This document shows, one piece after another, positions 6,782 through 13,595 of a stretch of 16,550 nucleotides of DNA. This stretch comes from an uncultured Sphingopyxis sp. (GTDB taxonomy: Bacteria > Pseudomonadota > Alphaproteobacteria > Sphingomonadales > Sphingomonadaceae). Position 1 is the first letter of the stretch. Every line of letters starts with the position of its first letter. Under the pieces are notes generated by a model. That model was not told the DNA's origin. It ran no database searches and was given only the letters and a program-made list of their open reading frames with translations. The DNA lies in the NCBI GenBank assembly GCA_936933955.1, contig CAKZIN010000061.1, positions 1-16,550 on the forward strand. Direction: 5' to 3'. Made by a program: the position numbers and the translations under genes.

Positions 6782-7825
6782 ATGCGGCGGCGACTGGTTC
6801 GGGTGAGCATGATGACCTTGGCGCTGGCGAGTGCGGGCGTTGCGCAAGCGCAGGTCGTGCGCGGGGTCGAAGCGTGGGAGCGCGGAGATTACCCGAGCGC
6901 GGTGCGCGAATGGCAGGCGCTCGCCGAGCGGGGCGACGCCGACGCGCAGTTCAACCTCGGTCAGGCTTACAAGCTCGGCCGCGGGGTGCCGCAGGATCTG
7001 ACCCGCGCCGCCGAACTCTTTGGTCGAGCCGCCGCGCAGAACCATTTGCAGGCCGCCGATAACCTAGGACTCGTTCTCTACGATTTGGGGCGGCGGGATG
7101 AGGCGATGCCGCACCTCATGCGCTCCGCAGATCGTGGGGAGCCGCGCGCGCAATTCGTGCTGGGCGCGGAGTTATTCAACGGCGTGCGCATGTCGCGCGA
7201 CTGGCCCCGCGCCTATGCGCTGATGAAGCGCTCGGCGGATCAGGGGCTCGAGCGCGCGACTGCCGCGATGACCCAGATGGACGCCGCGATCCCGATCGAA
7301 CAGCGCCGCCGAGGGCTCGAGCTGGCGCGGGAAATGGAGAGCTCCGAGCAGCGCGCGCGCCTCGCCGCGGTGGCGCCGCCCCCTTCAGCTCCCGCCCCCC
7401 GTTCTCCCGGGGCGACCGCGACCCCGCCCTTGCGGCCCGGTGAGGCGACGCCTGCTCCGAACGTGCGGACAGCCGCATCGCGGGAGGCTGCGGCGGTGGT
7501 CCCCCCGCGCGCTCCATCACGCCCTGAAACGTCGCCGCCCGCTCGGCCAGCGTCGCCGCCCGCCACTTCGACCTCGCGAGCGGCCGCGCCCGCCGCCGCA
7601 ACCGCCGCGAACGGCCGCTTCTGGATCCAGCTTGGCGCATTCTCCTCGCGGGACCGTGCGGAGAGCGCGTGGAGCGCGATGCGCGAGCGGACCGCCGGAG
7701 CCGGCCCTCGCTACGTCGCGGCCGGGAACGTCGTGCGATTGCAGGCTGGTCCCTATGCGACACGCACCGCCGCTCAATCCGGCTGTACGCGTGCCGGAAA
7801 CGGTTGCTTCGTCGTCAGTCCGTAA
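6782..7825 (+). CDS. Exported Sel1-repeat (TPR-like) and SPOR domain protein
   Basis: A 347-residue protein with an N-terminal signal peptide (basic MRRRLVRVS, hydrophobic MMTLALASAGVA, cleavage near AQA). Residues 27-160 contain Sel1-like repeats, recognisable as AVREWQALAERGDADAQFNL, RAAELFGRAAAQNH and AYALMKRSADQGLERA; these usually mediate protein contacts. Residues 195-275 are a Pro/Ala/Ser-rich linker. Residues 278-347 are a SPOR domain (GRFWIQLGAFSSRDRAESAW, VVRLQAGPYATRTAAQSGC) with the Cys pair C335/C342. Its layout (signal peptide, helical repeats, linker, SPOR) mirrors the minus-strand SPOR gene 1.5 kb away, and the two flank the ParA/RHH pair. It probably acts in the periplasm on septal peptidoglycan. 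Start ATG 6782; an internal ATG at 6809 is a less likely alternative. Its last 11 bases overlap the end of serB, convergently. Confidence 0.87.
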   Translation: MRRRLVRVSMMTLALASAGVAQAQVVRGVEAWERGDYPSAVREWQALAERGDADAQFNLGQAYKLGRGVPQDLTRAAELFGRAAAQNHLQAADNLGLVLYDLGRRDEAMPHLMRSADRGEPRAQFVLGAELFNGVRMSRDWPRAYALMKRSADQGLERATAAMTQMDAAIPIEQRRRGLELAREMESSEQRARLAAVAPPPSAPAPRSPGATATPPLRPGEATPAPNVRTAASREAAAVVPPRAPSRPETSPPARPASPPATSTSRAAAPAAATAANGRFWIQLGAFSSRDRAESAWSAMRERTAGAGPRYVAAGNVVRLQAGPYATRTAAQSGCTRAGNGCFVVSP

Positions 7826-8675
7826 CCCAGTCCGCTTCCGCTATCCCACACGCATAGAGGATCGCGCGGTGGTCGGTGTGGCGGATCGCGCACTGCGCCG
7901 CATCCGCCGCCACCGCATGCGGACGATAGGCAACCGACCAGCCCGCCGCCGCGAGCATCGGTGCGTCGTTGGCCCCATCCCCAATCGCGAGCGTCGCGGC
8001 GCGCGGAACGCCGCCCGCCACTTTCCGCTCCAGCGCAGCGAGCTTGGTCGACGCGTCGACGATTGCGCCCTCGACCTTGCCGGAGAGGTGATCGCGCTCA
8101 ATCTCCAACCGGTTGGCGATCACGTCGTCGAAACCGATCGCCTTCGCCACCGGCTCCGCAAAGCGTGTGAAACCGCCTGACACGAGCAGCGCCTTCGCGC
8201 CCCTCCCCTTCAGCGTTCGCACCATCGTCCGCGCGCCCGGCATCAGCTGCACGCGTTCGGCGAGGCATCGGTCGAGTGTCTCTGCAGGCATCGCTTTCAG
8301 AAGCGCGACGCGCGCCTCCAACGCCGCGCGGAAGTCCAGCTCGCCGCGCATGGCCCGCTCGGTGATCGCAGCCACCTGCGGCTTGATCCCGGCATAGTCG
8401 GCGAGCTCGTCGATGCATTCGACCGTGATCATGGTCGAATCCATGTCGGCGATGATGAGCTGCGGAAGCGGGACGTCATCCTCCCGCAGCAGCAAATCGA
8501 TCGATGGGAGTGCGGCCTCGAGGACGGTCCGCGCCTGCCGCAGCGGCACCGCCGTAACGACCTGCGCGGCTCGGCCATCCATCAGCGGCCCCGCTTCGCC
8601 TTCGACAAGCGCCGTCGCGCGTGCGATGTGCTGCGGATCGAGCCACGTCGGCGCTACCAGAGTGATGATCGCCAC
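7815..8675 (-). CDS. serB: Phosphoserine phosphatase SerB
   Basis: A 286-residue HAD-superfamily phosphatase that hydrolyses O-phosphoserine to serine, the last step of serine synthesis. Motif I is IIADMDSTMITVECIDEL with nucleophile Asp77 and acid/base Asp79; motif II is LLVSGGFTRFAEPVA with Ser166; Lys211 follows in DASTKLAALE; motif III is IGDGANDAPM with Asp233 and Asp237. The N-terminal 70 residues resemble the ACT-like domain found in longer SerB proteins. Start GTG 8673-8675 was chosen because a GGAGGT ribosome site stands at good spacing upstream and the protein then opens (M)AIITLVAPTWLD as in the family. The gene overlaps its neighbours antiparallel at both ends: 11 bases with miaA at the starts and 11 bases with the SPOR gene at the stops. 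Confidence 0.95.
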   Translation of the reverse strand: MAIITLVAPTWLDPQHIARATALVEGEAGPLMDGRAAQVVTAVPLRQARTVLEAALPSIDLLLREDDVPLPQLIIADMDSTMITVECIDELADYAGIKPQVAAITERAMRGELDFRAALEARVALLKAMPAETLDRCLAERVQLMPGARTMVRTLKGRGAKALLVSGGFTRFAEPVAKAIGFDDVIANRLEIERDHLSGKVEGAIVDASTKLAALERKVAGGVPRAATLAIGDGANDAPMLAAAGWSVAYRPHAVAADAAQCAIRHTDHRAILYACGIAEADWVTD

Positions 8676-9636
8676 GCCCGCACCTCCGCTGCCGCCGCTT
8701 GCGCTCATCGCAGGCCCCACCGCCAGCGGCAAGAGCGCGCTCGCGGTGCGGCTGGCGCTGGAACTGCAGCGCCGCGATCGCGAGGCTTTGATCGTCAACG
8801 CCGACGCGAGCCAGGTGTATCGCGACATTCCGATCATCTCCGCCCAGCCCACCGAGGCGGAGCGGATGGGGTTGGCTCACGCGCTGTTCGGCCATGTCGA
8901 TGCAAGCGAGGCGTGCAGCGCCGCCGCCTGGGCGGACGAGGCCCGCGGCTGCATTGCCGATGCGCACTGCCGCGATGTGACGCCTATCCTGGTCGGCGGC
9001 ACCGGGCTCTACATAACCACGCTGCTAAACGGGATCGCGCCAGTACCGACGATACCAGCGGCCGTGAGAGAGGAGGTCCGCGCCCTCCCGCCCGCTGCCG
9101 CCCATGCGGCGCTGCAAACGGAAGATCCCGCAGCCGCCGCGCGCTTTTCGGCCAATGACCGCACCCGCGTCATGCGAGCGCTCGAAGTCGTTCGCGGGAC
9201 TGGGCGGCCGCTGTCGCACTGGCAGGGGGAGCGTCGCGGAGGGATTGCGGGCTCTGTGACCCTCTTCCCGCTGATCCTGACGCCCCCCCGGGAGTGGTTG
9301 GTGCCGCGCATCCGCACACGTATAGACGCGATGTGGGCTGCAGGCGCCCTCGCCGAGGCGGTCACGCTCGACTCGCGCAAGCTCGACACCGCCCTGCCCG
9401 CGATGCGCGCGATCGGCGTTCGTGACCTCATCGAAGTCGCCCGAGGGTCCATCGCGGTCGATGAAGGGCTGGAGCGCATTGCCCTCGCCACCCGCCGCTA
9501 CGTCAAGCGGCAGGACACCTGGCTGAGGCACCAACCGCCCGCTGACTGGCCGCGCTTCGCCGATCCCGGAACCTATGACGCGGCCGTCGCCCCCCTCGCC
9601 GACGCGCTCGTTGACTTGGCCCGGAGCGATCCATAG
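8665..9636 (+). CDS. miaA: tRNA dimethylallyltransferase MiaA
   Basis: A 323-residue enzyme that adds a dimethylallyl group to adenosine 37 of tRNAs reading codons that begin with U. The P-loop is IAGPTASGKSALA (residues 15-27), followed by the substrate-contacting NADASQVYRDIPI, the GGTGLYITTLLNG motif, DRTRVMRALEVVRGTGRPLS and the C-terminal YVKRQDTWLRHQ motif. Length is normal. The start is ATG 8665-8667; GTG 8662 is possible, and the long open frame upstream is antisense to serB. No clear ribosome site is visible. Its start region overlaps the serB start on the other strand, so any promoter of its own must lie inside serB. ilvC follows after 9 bases, suggesting cotranscription. Confidence 0.94.
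   Translation: MIATPAPPLPPLALIAGPTASGKSALAVRLALELQRRDREALIVNADASQVYRDIPIISAQPTEAERMGLAHALFGHVDASEACSAAAWADEARGCIADAHCRDVTPILVGGTGLYITTLLNGIAPVPTIPAAVREEVRALPPAAAHAALQTEDPAAAARFSANDRTRVMRALEVVRGTGRPLSHWQGERRGGIAGSVTLFPLILTPPREWLVPRIRTRIDAMWAAGALAEAVTLDSRKLDTALPAMRAIGVRDLIEVARGSIAVDEGLERIALATRRYVKRQDTWLRHQPPADWPRFADPGTYDAAVAPLADALVDLARSDP
8682..8687 (-). promoter_or_regulatory. Ribosome-binding site that fixes the serB GTG start
   Basis: On the minus strand this reads GGAGGT, with 6 bases before GTG 8673-8675. It is one of the best Shine-Dalgarno matches in the window. It selects the GTG over the ATGs of the longer open frame that runs antisense into miaA. Confidence 0.7.
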
Positions 9637-9645
9637 CCCGTTGTC

Positions 9646-10650
9646 ATGAACGTCTATGACGAGCGCGACGCCGACCTCGACCTGATCCGGGGCCGGCGGG
9701 TCGCGATCATTGGCTATGGTAACCAGGGCCACGCGCACGCGCTCAACCTGCGCGACAGCGGCGTGCGCGAGGTCTTGGTCGGCGCACGCGAGGGCTCGCC
9801 CAGCGGTGCGAGGGCCGCCGAGGCCGGGTTCCGCGTGCTCACGGTGGCAGAGGCGGCGCGGTGGGCCGACCTCGTCATGCTGCTGGCCCCTGACGAGGAT
9901 CAGGCGCGGATTTATCGCGAAGAGCTGGAGCCTAACCTTAAAGAAGGCGCAGCCCTCGCCTTCGCTCACGGGCTTAATGTGCATTTCGGGCTGATCGTCC
10001 CGCGAACCAACCTCGACGTGTTCCTGATTGCGCCCAAGGGGCCGGGACGCGCGGTGCGCTCCGCCTACGAGGCCGGGAGCGGACTGCCTTGCCTGTTCGC
10101 CGTCGCGCAAGATGGGGGCGGGCACGGCAACGGCACTGCCAAGGCGCTCGCGCTCGCCTACGGCGCGGCGATCGGTGCGGGCCGCGCGGCCATGCTCGAA
10201 ACGAGCTTTCGGGAGGAATGCGAAACCGACCTGTTCGGCGAACAGGCGGTGCTCTGCGGAGGCATCTCGAACCTAGTGATGGCCGGATATGAAACGCTGG
10301 TTGAGGCTGGTTACCCGCCGGAAATGGCCTATTTTGAGTGCGTTCACGAGGCGAAGCTGATCACCGACCTCATCTACGAACGCGGCATCGCGCGGATGCG
10401 GGAAGCGATCAGCAACACCGCTGAGTTCGGCGACTACGTGACCGGCCCCCGTCTGATCGACGAACGCGTCCGCGCAGAGATGCGCGCGGTGCTGACCGAC
10501 ATACAGCGCGGCCGCTTCGCTCAACGCCTCATGCTAGACACCCAGGCAGGCAGCCCCGAAATGACCGCCGCTCGTCAATGCCAGCGCACTCATCCGATCG
10601 AAGCCGTCGGGGAGCGAGTGCGGAACATGATCCCCGGCCTCGGGAAGTAG
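9646..10650 (+). CDS. ilvC: Ketol-acid reductoisomerase (class I KARI), divergent
   Basis: A 334-residue enzyme of branched-chain amino-acid synthesis; it isomerises and reduces acetolactate-type substrates with NADPH. The Rossmann motif is VAIIGYGNQGHAHALNL (residues 19-35). The cofactor loop VGAREGSPS keeps Arg48, Ser51 and Ser53, consistent with NADPH. The active site is complete: His108, Lys131, Mg ligands Asp195 and Glu199 (ETDLFGEQ), Glu231 and Glu235, and Ser256. It differs from typical class I enzymes at otherwise conserved places: GPGR for GPGH, AVAQD for A(V/I)HQD, and an ending MIPGLGK instead of the usual MMPW followed by about a dozen residues. Start ATG 9646 is 9 bases after miaA. 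ilvB and ilvN are not here, so it may be a second copy. Family certain, physiological role less so. Confidence 0.9.
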   Translation: MNVYDERDADLDLIRGRRVAIIGYGNQGHAHALNLRDSGVREVLVGAREGSPSGARAAEAGFRVLTVAEAARWADLVMLLAPDEDQARIYREELEPNLKEGAALAFAHGLNVHFGLIVPRTNLDVFLIAPKGPGRAVRSAYEAGSGLPCLFAVAQDGGGHGNGTAKALALAYGAAIGAGRAAMLETSFREECETDLFGEQAVLCGGISNLVMAGYETLVEAGYPPEMAYFECVHEAKLITDLIYERGIARMREAISNTAEFGDYVTGPRLIDERVRAEMRAVLTDIQRGRFAQRLMLDTQAGSPEMTAARQCQRTHPIEAVGERVRNMIPGLGK

Positions 10651-10740
10651 CGGCGACGCGTCGGCAAGGAGGTTTGTACTCCCCCGCTTGCTGAACGAAC
10701 GGGAACAGCCCAGACCCTTCCCGCGGCACTCGACCGCTCG

Positions 10741-10750
10741 GGGAGGGAGA
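10741..10750 (+). promoter_or_regulatory. Ribosome-binding site for the acylase GTG start
   Basis: GGGAGGGAGA lies 7 bases before GTG 10758-10760 and supports that start. The rest of the 107-base gap after ilvC (10651-10757) shows no convincing promoter, hairpin or small gene. Confidence 0.6.
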
Positions 10751-10757
10751 TTGTGAC

Positions 10758-12920
10758 GTGCGCTGGTTGACACCTTTCGCCCTAGGGGCTGCCCTCATTG
10801 CGACCTCCGCGCTCGCACGTTCGCCGCACGCCGATCGGGTGACCATCTGTCGGGACGCGTTTGGCATCCCGACAATCCACGGCGTTTCGGATGCCGATGC
10901 TGTTTACGGAATGACCTACGCCCAAGCCGAGGACGACTTCCCGCGGGTCGAGCGCAACTACCTCATCGCGCTGGGTCGACTGGCGGAGGCGGAGGGGGAA
11001 GGCGCACTGTGGAGCGACGTTCGCCAAAGGCTGTGGATCGACGAAGCGGAGCTGAAAGCGCTGCACGCGCGCGCGCCGGCTTGGCTGCGCGCTCTCAACC
11101 AGGCGTGGGCGGACGCACTCAACGACTATTTCGTCGACCATCCGAGCGTGACGCCGCGCGCGATCATGCGGTTCGAACCGTGGATGCCGCTCGCCTTTTC
11201 GGAAGGGAGCATCGGCGGTGACATTGAACGGGTCGACCTCGCCGCGCTCCGCGCCCTCTACCAGCCCGGGACAGCGAGAGTGGCGCTATACGATCCGTTT
11301 GCGCGCGTAGGCGAAGCGCAAGGGTCCAACGGCATCGCCCTCGCGCCGAGCCGAAGCCGCGACGGGCGGGCGCTCCTCCTTATCAATCCGCATACGAGTT
11401 TCGCCTTCCGCTCCGAAGCGCAGGTGATGAGCGACGCGGGGCTGCACGTGCACGGCGCGTCAACCTGGGGTCAGTACTTCGTCTACCAGGGATGGAACCG
11501 CAATCTTGGTTGGATGCACACCTCCTCCGCGGTGGATAATGTCGATGAGTATCGCGTCCGACTGGAGCCGGACGGACGTCACTATCGCCATGGCTCGGCG
11601 ATCAGGCCCGTTTCGGTGCGGAACGTCGCCTTTCGAATCCGACGGCCCGACGGAACGATGGAGACGCGTCGCTTCGATCTCCGCGCTACCCACCACGGTC
11701 CCATCACTCGCGCCGAATCCGACGGCGCGCTCATCGCCACCGCTCTCATGCACCGGCCGCTGCAGGCGTTGGTCCAGAGCTGGCAGCGCACACGTGCGAG
11801 CGGGCTTGCGGACTATCTGCGCATCGCAGAGGGGCGCGCCAACTCGAGCAACAACACGATCCTGGCGACGCGCGCGGGGGACATCGCGTTTCTGATGCCG
11901 CAATATGTGCCACGTCGCGATCCCGCGCTCGACTGGACGAAGCCGGTCGACGGCAACAACCCCGCCACCGACGCGCGCGGGCTCCACAGCCTTCGTGAGT
12001 TGCCGAGCGTCATCAACCCGCGCTCGGGCTTTGTGCAGAACAGCAACGACGCGCCTTGGCATACTGCGGGCGAAGGCACTCTGCAGGCGGATCGCTACCC
12101 GGCCTACATGGACGGCGCCGGCATGAGCATGCGCGGGCTCAACGCGCTCAATCTGCTCGGCGATGGTCGAAAGCACGATCTCGACACGCTGCGCGACCTC
12201 GCCTTTTCGAGAGCGCTTCCGGCGTTCGACCGGCTGATCCCGCCGCTGATCGCCGCATTCGACGCGCTTCCCTCTGCCGATCCGCGGCGCGCGACATTGG
12301 CTGAGCCGATTGCGCTGTTGCGCGACTGGGACCGACGCTGGGGTCTCGAGAGCGCGGGTTTAACGATCGCCCATCGCTGGGGGACGCTGGCCGTCGAGGC
12401 GGTGCCTCCGGGCGGCAGAGCATCCGTGACGTTCGCGGCGATCGATGCACTCCCGGCCGATCGCAAGCTGGCGATGCTCGCGGACGTCGCCGACCGCTTG
12501 CGACGCGAATGGGGCACGGTCCGCGTGGCCTGGCGCCAGATCAACTGCTGGCAACAGCCGGTGAGCCCGTTCGAACGTCGCTTCAGTGACACGAGGCCCT
12601 GCGTTCCCGTCCCCTTCGCGAGTGGGCAGTGGGGGAGTTACGCTACCTTCGTCCCGACCGCGGCCCCCGGCCAGCGCCGCCAATATGGCGTGCACGGCAA
12701 CAGCTTCGTCGCAACGGTGGCGTTTGGTCGCGAGCCGGAAGCGCGGGCCATCATGGTTGGCGGCCAATCGAGCGCAGTCGGCAGCCGCCACGCCAACGAC
12801 CAGATCCAGCTCTACGCCACCGGCCAGCTCAGGCCCGTCCCGTGGCGCACATCGAGCGCATCGGGTGGTTTCGTCGAGCGCTACCAGCCCGGCAGACGCG
12901 ACATGATATCGCAACGTTGA
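10758..12920 (+). CDS. Exported penicillin-acylase-family Ntn hydrolase (possible AHL acylase)
   Basis: A 720-residue secreted amidase precursor. Residues 1-20 are a signal peptide (LTPFALGAALIATSALA). Residues 21-189 form the alpha chain plus spacer (ITICRDAFGIPTIHG-type opening, YGMTYAQAEDDFPRVE). Autocleavage is expected between Gly189 and Ser190 in AQGSNGIALAPS, exposing Ser190 as N-terminal nucleophile of the beta chain. The beta chain carries LLINPHTSF, the SAVDNVDEYRV segment, the EGRANSSNNTILATRAGDIA segment with catalytic-type Asn and the FVQNSNDAPW motif. Size and layout resemble PvdQ-like acylases that hydrolyse acyl-homoserine lactones, but the family also cleaves beta-lactams and other amides, so the substrate is unassigned. 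The GTG start is supported by a strong ribosome site. It sits alone between ilvC and the tetR gene, 60 bases away. Confidence 0.87.
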   Translation: MRWLTPFALGAALIATSALARSPHADRVTICRDAFGIPTIHGVSDADAVYGMTYAQAEDDFPRVERNYLIALGRLAEAEGEGALWSDVRQRLWIDEAELKALHARAPAWLRALNQAWADALNDYFVDHPSVTPRAIMRFEPWMPLAFSEGSIGGDIERVDLAALRALYQPGTARVALYDPFARVGEAQGSNGIALAPSRSRDGRALLLINPHTSFAFRSEAQVMSDAGLHVHGASTWGQYFVYQGWNRNLGWMHTSSAVDNVDEYRVRLEPDGRHYRHGSAIRPVSVRNVAFRIRRPDGTMETRRFDLRATHHGPITRAESDGALIATALMHRPLQALVQSWQRTRASGLADYLRIAEGRANSSNNTILATRAGDIAFLMPQYVPRRDPALDWTKPVDGNNPATDARGLHSLRELPSVINPRSGFVQNSNDAPWHTAGEGTLQADRYPAYMDGAGMSMRGLNALNLLGDGRKHDLDTLRDLAFSRALPAFDRLIPPLIAAFDALPSADPRRATLAEPIALLRDWDRRWGLESAGLTIAHRWGTLAVEAVPPGGRASVTFAAIDALPADRKLAMLADVADRLRREWGTVRVAWRQINCWQQPVSPFERRFSDTRPCVPVPFASGQWGSYATFVPTAAPGQRRQYGVHGNSFVATVAFGREPEARAIMVGGQSSAVGSRHANDQIQLYATGQLRPVPWRTSSASGGFVERYQPGRRDMISQR

Positions 12921-12951
12921 TGGCGACGCCGGCCATCAGCGGCTGCTTGAA

Positions 12952-12965
12952 ATATCAATTGATAT
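12952..12965. promoter_or_regulatory. Palindromic candidate operator upstream of the tetR-type gene
   Basis: A perfect 14-base palindrome, ATATCAATTGATAT, lies 15 bases before the start of the TetR-family gene in the 60-base gap after the acylase gene. It is markedly AT-rich against its surroundings. TetR regulators commonly bind such palindromes at their own promoter, so autoregulation of the whole downstream efflux operon is likely. A TTGAAA at 12947-12952 could be a -35 element, but no good -10 at 17 bases was found. Confidence 0.6.
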
Positions 12966-12980
12966 CTGTACGCTCATGCG

Positions 12981-13595
12981 ATGACCGCTGTTAGACCCCT
13001 CCGCCGCGAAGACTCGCAGGCGGCAACGCGGACAGCGCTGCTTGACGCGGCCGAGGCATTGATCCTCGAAAATTCGATGCCGGGCCTGTCCCTGCGGGCG
13101 GTCTGCGCACGCGCCGGCTTCACCCAAGGGGCCTTTTATTCGAACTTCGCCTCGCGCGAGGATCTGCTGCTCGCCGTGATGGAGCGCAATCTCGAAGAGC
13201 GCGTGCGCACTTTCGGCGAAATGACGCTCGATTTTCAGGCGATGACGTTCGATCAGACCATCGCGCAGATCGGCGAGTGGCTGGCGACGGTGTCCGACCG
13301 CCACGAATGGGCGCGGATGGCGATCGAGCTGCGCCTGGAGGCGGTTCGCAACCCAGCCTTTGCTCGCGCCATTGAAGCGGCCGAACAGCGCATTGACCTT
13401 CTGTTCGCCGAACGGATCGATGATCTGGTCGCGCATTTCGGACTGACCCCTCGTTTCCGGTCGACGGAGATCGTCGAGGCGCTACTCGTATTGTGGCGCG
13501 GCTTGGCACTGCGCGAAGAAGGAATCGGACGCACCCTCCCGATGGCCGACATTTTCATCGCCTGCATGCGCGCGATGCTCGGAGAGCCGCAATGA
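12981..13595 (+). CDS. TetR-family transcriptional regulator
   Basis: A 204-residue one-component repressor. The N-terminal helix-turn-helix is clear: TRTALLDAAEALILE (helix 1), then LSLRAVCARAGFTQGAFYSN (residues 36-55), then FASREDLLLAVMERN. The rest is a helical ligand-binding and dimerisation domain with no recognisable ligand. The start is ATG 12981. No ribosome site precedes it, so initiation may be weak or from a very short leader; ATG 12976 is out of frame and stops at once. Its stop overlaps the start of the outer-membrane factor gene as ATGA, so it is the first gene of the efflux operon it probably controls, through the palindrome just upstream. Confidence 0.92.
   Translation: MTAVRPLRREDSQAATRTALLDAAEALILENSMPGLSLRAVCARAGFTQGAFYSNFASREDLLLAVMERNLEERVRTFGEMTLDFQAMTFDQTIAQIGEWLATVSDRHEWARMAIELRLEAVRNPAFARAIEAAEQRIDLLFAERIDDLVAHFGLTPRFRSTEIVEALLVLWRGLALREEGIGRTLPMADIFIACMRAMLGEPQ

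Noticed and set aside
8413..8664. Extended N-terminus for miaA from ATG 8413
   Set aside because: The extra residues are antisense to the serB motif I region and would place the P-loop about 100 residues into the protein, against the family layout.
9025..10125. A 366-codon minus-strand open frame opposite miaA and ilvC
   Set aside because: It spans two secure genes with intact catalytic motifs on the other strand, and its own product resembles no family I know.
12976..12978. ATG five bases before the tetR start as an alternative start
   Set aside because: It is out of frame with the regulator and reaches a stop codon after two codons.
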